A stretch of DNA of 19,814 bases from Clostridia bacterium (GCA_017412445.1 JAFPYA010000200.1:1-19814); one strand, 5' to 3'. Shown: positions 1-8,560, counted from the stretch's first letter. Notes: generated from the sequence alone by a model not told the origin. Made by a program: numbers and translations.

Positions 1-929
1 AGGTCAAGAAGGCCGCCGAAATCGCCCGCGCCGACGCAGAGAGAGACATAGCGCTCGCCCGCGCCGTAGCCGCGAAGGAGGCCAACGAAGGCCAGGTTGC
101 CGCGGACACGTCCATCGCCGAAAACAACAACAAGCTGGCGCTGCGCCGCTCGGCGCTCAAGGCCGAGGCCGACAAGGCCGCCGTCGACGCGGAGGCCGCC
201 GGTAAAATACAAGCGCAAATTCAGGAGAAGACGCTGCGCGAGCGTCAGGCCGACGCCGAAATTGCGGCGCAGGAGAAGGCCATCATCCGCACCGACAAAG
301 AGGTCGAGGTACAGAAGCGCCGCCTGAGCGCCGACATACGCGAGAAGGCCGACGCCGACAAGTACGCCGCCAACGCCCGCGCCGACGCGCAGAAGTACGC
401 CGCCGAGCAGGAGGCTATGGCCGCGCGCATACGCCGCCAGAACGAGGCCGACGCCTCCCTCTACGAAACCCAGAAGGAAGCCGATGCCCGCAAGGCCGCC
501 GCAGAGGCCGCCCGCTTCGCCGCCGAACAGGAGGCCGAGGGTATCCGCGCCAAGGGCGAAGCCGAAGCGCAGGCCATACAGGCCAGGGCGCTCGCCGAGG
601 CCGAAGGTATCGAAAAGAAGGCGCAGGCGCAAAACCTCATGGGCGACGCCTCGAAGCTCGAAATGCTCTACAATGTGCTGCCCGACGTGGCCAAGGCGCT
701 GGCTTCGAGCCTGAACGGCGTAGAGAGCCTCACCATGTACGGCACCGATGCCAACAGCGAGTACATTGGCAAGATCACTCAGGCCATGAACGGCTTTTTG
801 AAGGCCATGGCCGATGGCACCGGCATACGCTTGGGCGCGGGTCTTGCAGGCGCAATTCCCGGCCTGACTACAGGCGCAGCCAAAGCAGAAGAGCCTCCCA
901 AGACCGAGGCTGCTCCCGAAGCCAAATAA
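1..929 (+). CDS. Flotillin family protein, C-terminal part (5' end outside window)
   Basis: The open frame enters from the left edge (first whole codon at 3) and ends with TAA at 927-929, giving about 308 visible residues. Most of this is an uninterrupted Ala/Glu/Lys/Arg-rich coiled coil, including an AEG-I/KGEAEA-type segment (EGIRAKGEAEAQAIQARAL). It is followed by the conserved flotillin ending: a segment around MLYNVLPDVAKALASSL, then SLTMYG, and a Gly/Ala-rich low-complexity tail. Flotillins are SPFH-domain scaffold proteins that oligomerise at the inner face of the membrane in functional microdomains. The N-terminal membrane hairpin and SPFH domain would lie upstream of the window. The ATG at 417 is internal and is not a start. 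A hairpin terminator follows the stop, so this is the last gene of its transcript. The family call is firm; the choice between FloT-like and FloA-like rests on the long coiled coil and favours FloT. Confidence 0.88.
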   Translation, partial: VKKAAEIARADAERDIALARAVAAKEANEGQVAADTSIAENNNKLALRRSALKAEADKAAVDAEAAGKIQAQIQEKTLRERQADAEIAAQEKAIIRTDKEVEVQKRRLSADIREKADADKYAANARADAQKYAAEQEAMAARIRRQNEADASLYETQKEADARKAAAEAARFAAEQEAEGIRAKGEAEAQAIQARALAEAEGIEKKAQAQNLMGDASKLEMLYNVLPDVAKALASSLNGVESLTMYGTDANSEYIGKITQAMNGFLKAMADGTGIRLGAGLAGAIPGLTTGAAKAEEPPKTEAAPEAK

Positions 930-945
930 ACCCACGTGACGCTTA

Positions 946-980
946 CCGCCCGGCTACTCATTCCGGGCGGATTCTTTTGC
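946..980 (+). terminator. Rho-independent terminator after flotillin gene
   Basis: Perfect 8-bp inverted repeat CCGCCCGG (946-953) / CCGGGCGG (963-970) with a 9-nt loop, followed by the T-rich ATTCTTTTGC. It starts 17 nt after the flotillin stop codon. Confidence 0.8.
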
Positions 981-1280
981 CCTTGTATTCGCAGTTCAGC
1001 CGCTTCCAAAGTGCATTCATAGAGAAAACTCAGTTTGCGTTCACCGCGAGACGAAGTTTGATATATCCGGCTTTGACATCCCCTCTCATGCCGATTGACC
1101 ATTTACTACAACACTTCCACAGAGGCGGGCGTTTGCCGCCTCATTAACCCATTTGCACTTTCCACCGAAACGCGACCGGGTTTATGCTCGCCACAGCTAA
1201 TAACAATCGAACAGGCCGCGTATGGTTTTCGTGCTTGACCGCATTAGTCTGCATTATGCTGATAATGCTCAAGCAAACAT
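981..1280. other. Intergenic stretch without a recognised gene
   Basis: The gap between the flotillin terminator and the terminator of the importer operon holds no ORF with a credible ribosome binding site or protein-like composition. The one structure seen is a 7-bp hairpin, GAGGCGG (1122-1128) / CCGCCTC (1136-1142), which lacks a T-run on either strand. A short open frame at 1222-1416 runs into the opposing operon's terminator and gene end and is discounted. The flanking genes converge here, so no promoter is needed, and I see no convincing one. Confidence 0.6.
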
Positions 1281-1315
1281 AAAAACCCCTGCCCCGGAGA
1301 ATACCGGAGCAGGGG
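1281..1315 (-). terminator. Strong terminator of the sugar importer operon
   Basis: The 12-nt arms at 1286-1297 and 1304-1315 pair with one mismatch around a 6-nt loop. Read on the minus strand, the stem is followed directly by TTTTTATGTTTG. It lies about 35 nt beyond the stop codon of the solute-binding protein gene. Confidence 0.9.
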
Positions 1316-1349
1316 CCTGTGTTGTGCGTTTAAGAATTGCTTTACGGAA

Positions 1350-3077
1350 TTACTTGATCAGCTCATCAGGGAGCTCGCAGCCAAGGCCTTCGGCCATCTG
1401 GGCAACGATCTCGTAGCCGCCGCGATCCAGCCACTCCTGAGCCCACTCAGCGTAGCTTTCCTCGGTCAGCTCGCGCTCGCCCTTGATGAAGGCGATCTCC
1501 TGAGCGGTGATCCAGTCGCCCATGGCGTTGTTCGCCTCAGCAGCCTCGCCGGACAGAGTGTACAGCAGGCTGGTGTTGGCGTAACGCGGCACGGAAGCGG
1601 TGTGCATGATGTGCTCGTTGGCCTTGGCGTTGAACGCAGCGTGCTCCGCGTTCGGGTCGGGATCGTTCAGCTGCCATGCAACAGCAAGACCCAGAGCCTG
1701 AATGGGCTGGCCGTCGTAGGACTCAACATAGATGTTGCCCAGCATGAACTGGTTATCGTCCTTGTTGTCGGGGGTGAGGTCGGTCTCGGTGATGTAGAAG
1801 TATCCTTCGGGAGTGTAGGTCATGCTGCGCAGCAGGTTGGGGTTCTTGGTCACGCCCTCATGCGTGTCAGCGTAGAGCTGGTACACTTCGTCGATGGAGT
1901 TCTGAATCGTGGCAAAGTAGCTTTCGCCACCGGCGCGGCAGGTGTCAAGGATGTGCGCAACGCGCATGAGCTTGCCTTCGTCCTCATAGTTCTTGGCAGG
2001 GAACAGCCAGCGATAGCCGGGGTCGCCCGCAGCGGGATAGAGGATCTCGCCGTCGCCAAAGGGATACTGCTGGCAGACTTCCCAAGCCTGAAGCACGTCG
2101 CCTTCGTATTCGCCCTTGGCAGCGCAATACTCGCCCAGCAGGGTGCTGACGGGATAGTACAGAGCGCCGACCTTGTCGTTTGCGATCAGGGTCTTCTGGC
2201 GGTTCCAGGCGCCGGAGATGTCAACGTCCCAGTCGGGATGGAGATAGCCAGCCTCATAGAATTCCTTCATCAGACTCAGGAAGCCGTAGCGCACGCCGTT
2301 GAAGTACTGATGGCTGAGGTAGCCTTCGTCGTCAACGTGAGGGGCGGCGTTGCCGTAGGCGTTCTGGCACCAGGAATACATGGTGCGCCAGATGCCGAAC
2401 ACGTAGGTGTCGTCTTCACCGTTGCCGTCGGGATCCTGTGTCTTTACGGCCTCGGCATATTCGCGCAGGTCGTCCACGTTCTCGGGATAATCCATGCCGA
2501 ACTTTTCGAGCCAGTCGCCGCGGATGGCGTTGGTCCAGATGCCGTCCTGAATGCCGTAGCTGGTCACGAACGGGATGCGGCCGGTCTTGGGGTTGGTGGA
2601 GTTGGCGAGCATCGCCTCAGTGACATACTGAGAAGTAAGGGGCATGTAGGGGTAGATCTGACGGGCGTCGATCAGTTTGTTGGCGTCGTCGAGGCCGAAC
2701 GCGAAGTCACGGCTGTTGGACGGGGGCATGAACAGATCGGGCAGGTCGTCAGAGGCGGCCAAAGTGGGGATGACGTCGCCCAGCTCGTCGACAGAGCGGT
2801 ACTCGATGGTAACATTGAACTTCTGCTCGAGCCAGTAGATGATAGGATCGTACTCTTCTTCCACGTTGGGAGTGCCGTAGTTCTCAGTCATGATGCTGAT
2901 GTTGTAGTGGACGCTCATGTCATCATAGCTGTAGTCCAGGTCGCTGTCAAGGATGATGCCGCTTGGCAGCACCTCGGGGAAGTCGATGTCCTCGAACTCG
3001 GGCACCTCGGCAATGGCGGCTACCGCAAACAACAGTGCCAACGCCAAAGCCAGCAGCTTGCTGATTTTTCTTGCCAT
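1350..3077 (-). CDS. Extracellular sugar-binding protein of an ABC importer (LplA/YtcQ type)
   Basis: A 575-aa precursor captures a carbohydrate ligand outside the cell for the two permeases encoded just upstream. It opens with a typical signal peptide (MARKISK, then an Ala/Leu core ending AIA-E near residue 23). There is no cysteine at the cleavage site, so no lipobox. The rest matches the large solute-binding proteins of the LplA type: a SVDELGDVIPTLAASDDLPDLF-like segment near 95-117, the acidic DPDGNGEDDTYVFG loop near residue 215-230 that resembles a calcium-binding motif, and many aromatic residues. The start is set by AGGAGG at 3085-3090, 7 nt before the ATG. It is the last gene of the operon, 65 nt after the second permease, with a strong terminator behind it. 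Isoleucine is mainly ATC here, whereas the permeases use many ATA codons, which fits high expression. The substrate cannot be read from the sequence. Confidence 0.93.
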   Translation of the reverse strand: MARKISKLLALALALLFAVAAIAEVPEFEDIDFPEVLPSGIILDSDLDYSYDDMSVHYNISIMTENYGTPNVEEEYDPIIYWLEQKFNVTIEYRSVDELGDVIPTLAASDDLPDLFMPPSNSRDFAFGLDDANKLIDARQIYPYMPLTSQYVTEAMLANSTNPKTGRIPFVTSYGIQDGIWTNAIRGDWLEKFGMDYPENVDDLREYAEAVKTQDPDGNGEDDTYVFGIWRTMYSWCQNAYGNAAPHVDDEGYLSHQYFNGVRYGFLSLMKEFYEAGYLHPDWDVDISGAWNRQKTLIANDKVGALYYPVSTLLGEYCAAKGEYEGDVLQAWEVCQQYPFGDGEILYPAAGDPGYRWLFPAKNYEDEGKLMRVAHILDTCRAGGESYFATIQNSIDEVYQLYADTHEGVTKNPNLLRSMTYTPEGYFYITETDLTPDNKDDNQFMLGNIYVESYDGQPIQALGLAVAWQLNDPDPNAEHAAFNAKANEHIMHTASVPRYANTSLLYTLSGEAAEANNAMGDWITAQEIAFIKGERELTEESYAEWAQEWLDRGGYEIVAQMAEGLGCELPDELIK

Positions 3078-3110
3078 GGTTGTTCCTCCTTATTTAATGA
3101 TTCTTTCTAT

Positions 3111-3136
3111 CGTTCAGCCGCTCGTGGCGGCAAACG
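3111..3136 (-). promoter_or_regulatory. Intercistronic hairpin between second permease and binding protein
   Basis: A short stem GCCGC (3117-3121) / GCGGC (3127-3131), with outer partial pairing (CGTT/ACG), lies in the 65-nt gap between the two genes. No T-run follows it on the minus strand. It could stabilise or process the mRNA upstream of the abundant binding-protein cistron; this is inference. Confidence 0.35.
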
Positions 3137-3142
3137 TTCCGT

Positions 3143-4117
3143 TTAGCCCTTTACCGATCCCGTGTACATACCGAAGATGAAGTACTTTTGCAGGAAGGGG
3201 TACACGCACATTATCGGCAGCATGGCTATGACCACGCAGGCCATCTTTATGGTTATGTCTGTACCGGCACGGTACAGGTCGCTTATCATGGACTGCATGT
3301 TGCCCGCGCCGTCCATGTTGGTGGAGGCCACCGTGCGGTTGAACAGCTGGTGAATGAGCAATTGCACGGGCTGCTTGGACACGGTTTTGACATACAGAAG
3401 CGAATCGAACCACGCGTTCCACTGGGCGACGCCCGTAAACAGCGACAGGGCGCAGATAGTGGGCACAAGCAGGGGTATCGCAATGTAAAACATCTTTTGC
3501 AGCTCAGTCGCGCCGTCGAGGTCGGCGGATTCGATTATGTCCTGCGGCATCCCCTCGACGAATATCTTTATTATCAGCATGTTGTACACCGAGCCGAACG
3601 CCGGAACCACGTACACCCATATGCTGTCAAGAAGCTTAAGGCTCTTTATGAGCATATACGAGGGTATAGTGCCGCCCTGTATGAGCATAGTGATTACGAA
3701 GAACAAAAGTATGCCGCGCCTGCCCGGGAGCTCGTGCTTTGCCAGAATGTAGCCGCCCGGCACCACGAACACAAGCATCGCCATCACGCCGAACACCGTT
3801 CTGAACACCGAAACAAGGAAGCCCGTGTAGAGGTTCGCCTGCTTGAGTATGTACTTATAGCTTTCGAGCGTGGGGTGCATGGGTATGAGCACGAAGTTGT
3901 TCTTCTCGTTGAGCTCCATTAGGGAGGTGAAGCTCATGCCTATAACGTATATGAGCGGTATAAGGCACAGAAGCGTGATTATAGTGACAAGAAGATAGAT
4001 GACTATCTGATATATCCTGTCCTCTGTGGTCATGCGGATGCGGTTTTTGCGGTGGTTGCGCCTAAGCAATTCCTTCTTGGCTTTCGCGTCAAGCCCGGCC
4101 AGTTTGTCGCCTGTCAT
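3143..4117 (-). CDS. Sugar ABC transporter permease, LplC/YtcP type
   Basis: This 324-aa inner-membrane permease is one of two subunits forming the import channel. It has six predicted hydrophobic segments, starting at about residues 37-62 (IYQIVIYLLVTIITLLCLIP). The permease EAA loop is ESADLDGA at 196-203, the contact site for the ATPase. It ends YPFLQKYFIFGMYTGSVKG, the characteristic C-terminus of this subfamily. I chose the ATG at 4117 because AAAGGAGCTT (4121-4130) precedes it with good spacing. The longer open frame from 4168 would overlap the upstream permease and adds a Cys/Gly-rich stretch unlike the family. The gap to the upstream permease is 25 nt. No ATPase gene lies in the window; importers of this type usually share an MsmX-like ATPase encoded elsewhere. 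Confidence 0.93.
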   Translation of the reverse strand: MTGDKLAGLDAKAKKELLRRNHRKNRIRMTTEDRIYQIVIYLLVTIITLLCLIPLIYVIGMSFTSLMELNEKNNFVLIPMHPTLESYKYILKQANLYTGFLVSVFRTVFGVMAMLVFVVPGGYILAKHELPGRRGILLFFVITMLIQGGTIPSYMLIKSLKLLDSIWVYVVPAFGSVYNMLIIKIFVEGMPQDIIESADLDGATELQKMFYIAIPLLVPTICALSLFTGVAQWNAWFDSLLYVKTVSKQPVQLLIHQLFNRTVASTNMDGAGNMQSMISDLYRAGTDITIKMACVVIAMLPIMCVYPFLQKYFIFGMYTGSVKG

Positions 4118-4142
4118 GCAAAGCTCCTTTCCCGAATGCCCG

Positions 4143-5102
4143 TTACCACATGCCCCTGCCGGAAACACGGCGGGAGACGAAGTTTGCGCCGATTACCAGT
4201 ATCATGCTGACGATCGCCTTTAGCAGCGACACGGCGGAGCCCACGGAATACTGATAGTTGAGCAAGCCCTCGCGGTAAACCCAGGTATCGATTATATCGC
4301 CTACGGAGTACACGGACGGATTGTAGTACAAAAGCACCTGTTCAAAGTCGTTGTTTAATATGTTGGCCAGCGACATGATGAGCGAGAAGCTGACCACAGG
4401 CAGCATCTCAGGCAGTGTGACCACCAGCGTCCTGCGCAATGGTCCCGCGCCGTCAATCTTGCAGGCCTCGTACAATTCGGGATTCACGTTGGTGAGCGCG
4501 GCAAAGTAAAGTATGGTGCCCCAGCCTACGCCCTTCCAAATCTGCGAGCCTACGAGCAGAGGCACAAATTTGGGCGGCGAGGTGAGAAAATTTACTTTAT
4601 CAAAGCCGAGAGCGGAGATGAGCACGTTCAAAAAGCCGTCTGAGGAAAACACGGCGTATACGATGCCGTACACGACGACCCAGGAGAAAAAGTGAGGTAT
4701 GTAGACCAGCGTCTGGCATACGCGCTTGTAGGCGCGGCTGGACAGGTCAAACAGCATTATGGCGAGCACTATCGGCGGCCAGAACGTCCATATCAGGCGG
4801 GATACGCTGAGTCTGAGCGTGTTTATGACCGTGCTGTATATGTCGCGGCTCTGGAATATCTTTGAATAGTTCTTAAAACCGATGTAGGGCGAATCGGCAA
4901 TTGAGAAGCCCAGCTTTACGTTCTTAAAGGCCATCTCTATGCCGAGCAGTATGGTGTAATAATGGAACAGGCAGTAATATGCCATTATGACAAAAAGTAT
5001 GAGGTACAGCACCCAGTAACGCTTGAGCGCGCTTCTGAATGTGAGCACCCTCTTGCCCCCGCTTCGTTTGACCTTGCGCGCTGTTTCCGCCTTGACGCTC
5101 AT
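4143..5102 (-). CDS. Sugar ABC transporter permease, LplB type
   Basis: This 319-aa permease is the first gene of the importer operon and partner of the LplC-type subunit. A basic N-terminus (residues 1-28) leads into a hydrophobic segment at about 30-54. The periplasm-side PYIGFKNYSKIF motif is at 72-83. The EAA loop EACKIDGA is at 212-219, and the protein ends in a basic SRRVSGRGMW typical of LplB proteins. The ATG at 5102 is preferred; a purine-rich GAGAGATGAG stretch lies just upstream but is not a strong ribosome binding site. A TTG at 5126 would add eight residues and cannot be excluded. A good promoter sits about 60 nt upstream. The C-terminal codons lie 25 nt before the next permease start, so translation is probably coupled. 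Confidence 0.92.
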   Translation of the reverse strand: MSVKAETARKVKRSGGKRVLTFRSALKRYWVLYLILFVIMAYYCLFHYYTILLGIEMAFKNVKLGFSIADSPYIGFKNYSKIFQSRDIYSTVINTLRLSVSRLIWTFWPPIVLAIMLFDLSSRAYKRVCQTLVYIPHFFSWVVVYGIVYAVFSSDGFLNVLISALGFDKVNFLTSPPKFVPLLVGSQIWKGVGWGTILYFAALTNVNPELYEACKIDGAGPLRRTLVVTLPEMLPVVSFSLIMSLANILNNDFEQVLLYYNPSVYSVGDIIDTWVYREGLLNYQYSVGSAVSLLKAIVSMILVIGANFVSRRVSGRGMW

Positions 5103-5132
5103 GCACTCATCTCTCTTCAATAACAATTATCA

Positions 5133-5190
5133 GAATTTTAATTATCCAAATTCATATAGAAATTTTAACATTATTCATCGTCAAAGTCAA
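5133..5190 (-). promoter_or_regulatory. Sigma-A promoter of the importer operon, with possible operator
   Basis: On the minus strand, TTGACT (5185-5190), a 17-bp spacer and TAAAAT (5162-5167) form a near-consensus promoter driving the permease-permease-binding protein operon; the start point would be near 5155. An inverted repeat GAATTT (5133-5138) / AAATTC (5148-5153) lies at the predicted transcription start and could be a repressor site, but AT-rich DNA produces such repeats easily. Confidence 0.7.
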
Positions 5191-5239
5191 TAACATTCAA
5201 AAAATTTTTTGGTGCTTTCGACAAATTCATAAAAGTTGA

Positions 5240-5283
5240 TAGCAGAAAACATCCGCGCGGTCAATTTAAGCCGCCGCGCGGAT
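5240..5283 (-). terminator. Terminator of the glycosidase gene
   Basis: Perfect 10-bp arms ATCCGCGCGG (5251-5260) / CCGCGCGGAT (5274-5283) enclose a 13-nt loop; on the minus strand the stem is followed by GTTTTCTGC. It separates the glycosidase transcript from the importer operon, which has its own promoter just beyond. Confidence 0.82.
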
Positions 5284-5335
5284 GGAATATATTTATATTG
5301 CTAAAAAGTAGAGTATAGTATACGTTAATTCTTTG

Positions 5336-8300
5336 TCAGCTGAGGTCGGTCATATGTTCTGAGGCGGAGAGTGCGGTTTTTCTGTCGCCGGCCACAGCGC
5401 CCATGAGCTCAGGCGACTTGAGTATGCCCGCGGGCTTGAGCTGATACTCGTAGCACCACAGGTCGTCCGCGCTGCGCCAGGAGTTGGGGCTCTGGTAGAA
5501 ATACACGCCCGGCGTATGGTGCAGTTGGGCAAAGCCGTTGAACCGCGTGCCGTAGAGGCGTATTTCCACCGTGTGCTCGCCCTCCTCAGCCTTAACGTTG
5601 AGTATGTAGGGCGAAAAGGCGATGTTGCCCTCGTCCCTGCCGTCAACAAACACCTTCACAAGGCCGCCCCTGTAGCGGGGTACGCGAAGGGCAAAATCTC
5701 CCTGAGAGCGCACGGTAAAGCGATAGACGAGGTTGCCGGTGTAGAACGGAAGCCCCTGAGGCACTATGTCGCCAAAGCCCAGCCTTCTGACCGGCGGGAT
5801 TATCGTCTTGGTTATGCCATTAATCCTCACGCCGAAATCACCCAAAATGTAGAAGCATTCGAGATTTGTGCGCTTGGCTATGGGCACGGTGATTTCAAGC
5901 GTGTTTACGCCCCTGTGTATGGGCGGAAGCGCCATAACGCGTATGCTCTTGTCGACAAACCAGCCGGCATCGACGTACGGTACCTGTTCCCCGTTCAAAA
6001 CCACGCGGCTGTCCTCCGGCGTTTCGAGCGCGAGCCGGGCATCCGCCAGATCGATTTCGCTGGGTATCGTGAAGCGCAGGCGCAGGCTGTGGAGCGGCTT
6101 CTCCGGCTCGAGCAGGTAAGGCTGCACGACCTCCTTGCGCCTGACAGGTATGCCCAGCCGCCTGCGCGCGGCGTTGTCTATCCTCAGAAGTTCGTCTATG
6201 GGCTGCATCTCGCCCTCGTCGAAGGCGTATTCGGCCATGTCGAGCAGGAGCATGTTGGGCTCCTCGAGCTTAACGTCGACCTCGCTGAGCACCATGTCCG
6301 TGCGCTCGAATGCGCGGTTTTCATCTGAGCCCAATGCCTCTCCCCTGCCCTTTTCAAGGCGCAGAAGCAGGCTGTCGTGTATGTGCCACGGCTTTTCAAA
6401 TACTGTGTTGCCTCCGATGCAGCTTGCGGGCAGGCGGCGGATGTCGCCGCTGAGGGTATCGTAAAGCGTGATGGCAAATTCGCCCTTCAGCGTAAAGCGC
6501 AGCTTTCTTGCGTCGTCCACATCGGGGCTGACCGGGTTTTTGCCGTTGCAGACGAACAGCCACATATCGTCCCCGTCGCTTCTAAGCTGCATGAGCAGGC
6601 CATCCTCGCGGCTGCCGTCGCTGCGGCGTATGTCGGCAAAGCGGTACGGCTCAAGCGCGGCCAGTATCCCAGTGGGATCGTAAGCCGAATGCTCGGCCCT
6701 GTCGTATATCCCCCTTGCGGCGTCCGAGGTCTCGGCGTCGACGTAGGCGGGACAACCGCCCAGGAATATGAGCCGTCCGCCCTCGCTCATGAAGTCATTA
6801 AGGCGGTTAAGCGTACTTGAACGCAGCGTGTCCACGCCCGGCACGAGCACCGCGTCATATTTCATTTCTCCCACCTTGAGCGGGCAGCCGCCCTTTTCGC
6901 ACAGCGCCGGCAGCTCGGCTTCATCGATGTAGTCGAAGTCTATGCCGCCGAACAGTAGCGTCCGGCAAAGCTCGTCGAACTGGCGCTCCATGCGGTCGCG
7001 CTCGGCCGCGGTCTGATCGGAGGGCCCCCAGTGCAGCCAGTAGCTCTCTATGGGATGAACCACGGCCACCCTGACCGCCGCCTTGCCGCGCGTGAGCGCT
7101 GTGTTCAGGCGGGCGAAGTGATCCTCGACCATGGAGAACTGATCCCACCACGGAGACTGGTAGCTTATCGAGGCGGGATAGTCCCTCTTTGCCTCGCCCT
7201 TCATGGTCATCCACGCGAGGTGCGGCACCCTCACCGTCACGCCCAGCGCGGCCTGCCAGTCGCCCTGCAGCTTGTAGCCGCGGAAGTCGTAATCCCAGCC
7301 GGTCACGCCGTAAAGCTCGCTGAGCATGCCCTCCTTGCCCGTCTGGCGCACTATGGACTGGCACTGCTTGGCCGTGGTGTACTCATGGTAGTCGCACAGC
7401 ATGTCTATGCCGGGTATGTCGAAGTAGCGATAGCAGCGCATCGCGTCGCCCACGGCGCGGCTCTGGCTCATCAGCGTGGGCTCGCCCATCACGTGACCCG
7501 TAAGTCTCAGGCCGTGAGCTCGGCACCACGATCCCACCTGAACGCAGAAGCTTTCGACGAACATCTCGGTTATGAGGTTCTGGTAGCGCCACCTCGCGCT
7601 CGATAGCCTGCCGCCGGGCAACTCCCACAAAAGCTCCGGCAGCCTGTCCAGCAGATTTTCATTGTATTTGTCGGCGTATTTTTGTAGCAGCTCATCCGTC
7701 CACGCCATGAAAACATCCTTTTGCTCCGCGGCGAAGGCCAGAGAATTCCTGGGGCAGAACTGCGGCTCGTCAGTGAATATGGCGGGCACAAGCTTGCCGA
7801 ACTCGTCCCCCACGGTCTTGTAATATTCCTCGTGCGTAAGGCTGATGAATTTGGCGATCGCGTCCTTTTTGAGCGTGTCCACGTATGCGTGGTTGTTGAA
7901 CCACGGGTCCTCGGTGGCGTGCTCCATGTATGCGTACCATTTGGCGCCCTGCGCCTCGTCGGCTTCATCTATGCGCTTAAACGAGCAAAGCGTGCCGTCC
8001 GCGTTCAGCGTCACGTCGTAGACCGCCAGCAGCTCGCCGTTGTCCTGTCTAATGCTGTTTTGCCCCCTGCCGGGCTCGGGCTTCGTGTTTTTATGCGGCC
8101 TGTCGGGAGTGTAGGGCTCGGTGGTCAACAGCAGGCACTTGCGCGCAAATTCGGGTCTGCCGTCTGTGACCCTGCCGCCTGCCGAGCCGCTCGGCCAGCG
8201 ATCCTCGTCGTAAAGCCAGGCCAGCATGCCCTCCTCGCGGGCGTTTTCGGTGCAGAAGCGGATGTAATCCATGAACTCCCTGCTCAAATACGGCGTGTCC

Positions 8301-8488
8301 ATGCCGGTTCTGACGTGCATGTGGAAGCCACCCAGACCCATCTGTTTGAATATCTTTATCTGCCTCGCCATTTCCTCGCGGTCCAGCTTGCCGTCCCATG
8401 CCCAAAATGGCGTGCCCCTGTAGGCGCTGCCGGGATTTTTGAACACCTCATCCCTGAGTTTTGCGTCGCCGTTTGCCGAGTAAAGCAT
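5336..8488 (-). CDS. Large TIM-barrel glycoside hydrolase (GH106/rhamnosidase-like superfamily)
   Basis: A 1050-aa protein with no signal peptide, so probably cytoplasmic. Its N-terminal part matches a widespread family of putative glycosidases: PFWAWDGKLD (27-36), GLGGFHMHVR (51-60), and WLYDEDRWPSG (91-101). Further barrel motifs are IFTDEPQF (237-244), GHVMGEPT (331-338) and LSELYGVTGWD (389-399). E241, E336 and E391 are candidate catalytic acids. A GATase-like segment (DAVLVPGVDTLRSS, then GGRLIFLGG) follows around 555-600, as in GH42-like enzymes. The C-terminal third is beta-rich and probably holds a galactose-binding-like sandwich. AAGGAG (8495-8500) fixes the ATG. It has its own promoter and terminator and lies upstream of the importer operon on the same strand, suggesting it trims imported oligosaccharides. 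The substrate is unknown; rhamnosides are one possibility by family resemblance only. Confidence 0.85.
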   Translation of the reverse strand: MLYSANGDAKLRDEVFKNPGSAYRGTPFWAWDGKLDREEMARQIKIFKQMGLGGFHMHVRTGMDTPYLSREFMDYIRFCTENAREEGMLAWLYDEDRWPSGSAGGRVTDGRPEFARKCLLLTTEPYTPDRPHKNTKPEPGRGQNSIRQDNGELLAVYDVTLNADGTLCSFKRIDEADEAQGAKWYAYMEHATEDPWFNNHAYVDTLKKDAIAKFISLTHEEYYKTVGDEFGKLVPAIFTDEPQFCPRNSLAFAAEQKDVFMAWTDELLQKYADKYNENLLDRLPELLWELPGGRLSSARWRYQNLITEMFVESFCVQVGSWCRAHGLRLTGHVMGEPTLMSQSRAVGDAMRCYRYFDIPGIDMLCDYHEYTTAKQCQSIVRQTGKEGMLSELYGVTGWDYDFRGYKLQGDWQAALGVTVRVPHLAWMTMKGEAKRDYPASISYQSPWWDQFSMVEDHFARLNTALTRGKAAVRVAVVHPIESYWLHWGPSDQTAAERDRMERQFDELCRTLLFGGIDFDYIDEAELPALCEKGGCPLKVGEMKYDAVLVPGVDTLRSSTLNRLNDFMSEGGRLIFLGGCPAYVDAETSDAARGIYDRAEHSAYDPTGILAALEPYRFADIRRSDGSREDGLLMQLRSDGDDMWLFVCNGKNPVSPDVDDARKLRFTLKGEFAITLYDTLSGDIRRLPASCIGGNTVFEKPWHIHDSLLLRLEKGRGEALGSDENRAFERTDMVLSEVDVKLEEPNMLLLDMAEYAFDEGEMQPIDELLRIDNAARRRLGIPVRRKEVVQPYLLEPEKPLHSLRLRFTIPSEIDLADARLALETPEDSRVVLNGEQVPYVDAGWFVDKSIRVMALPPIHRGVNTLEITVPIAKRTNLECFYILGDFGVRINGITKTIIPPVRRLGFGDIVPQGLPFYTGNLVYRFTVRSQGDFALRVPRYRGGLVKVFVDGRDEGNIAFSPYILNVKAEEGEHTVEIRLYGTRFNGFAQLHHTPGVYFYQSPNSWRSADDLWCYEYQLKPAGILKSPELMGAVAGDRKTALSASEHMTDLS

Positions 8489-8531
8489 ATGCGTCTCCTT
8501 TCAAGCTTGCCTATTTTGTATTTTGGGTTAA

Positions 8532-8560
8532 AGTATAGCCAATGCACGCCTGTGCGTCAA
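8532..8560 (-). promoter_or_regulatory. Sigma-A promoter of the glycosidase gene
   Basis: On the minus strand, TTGACG (8555-8560), a 17-bp spacer and TATACT (8532-8537) lie 44 nt upstream of the start codon. The elements match the consensus at 5/6 each with ideal spacing. Confidence 0.75.

Noticed and set aside
779..1102. 107-codon minus-strand frame over the end of the flotillin gene
   Set aside because: It runs through the flotillin terminator stem and the flotillin coding end and has no ribosome binding site or recognisable sequence.
1122..1142. GAGGCGG/CCGCCTC hairpin as a terminator
   Set aside because: No T-run on either strand, and the flotillin and importer transcripts each already have a better terminator.
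1235..1266. TTGACC and GATAAT as a plus-strand promoter
   Set aside because: The spacer is 20 bp, and it would fire straight into the opposing terminator and gene with no plus-strand gene behind it.
1602..3146. 514-codon open frame on the plus strand, antisense to the binding protein
   Set aside because: It mirrors the codon bias of the highly expressed gene opposite, has no ribosome binding site and a Val/Gly/His-rich composition unlike a real protein; the minus-strand gene has signal peptide, motifs, ribosome binding site and terminator.
4118..4168. Longer start for the second permease
   Set aside because: It would overlap the first permease and skip the good AAAGGAG site before the ATG at 4117; the added residues are not permease-like.
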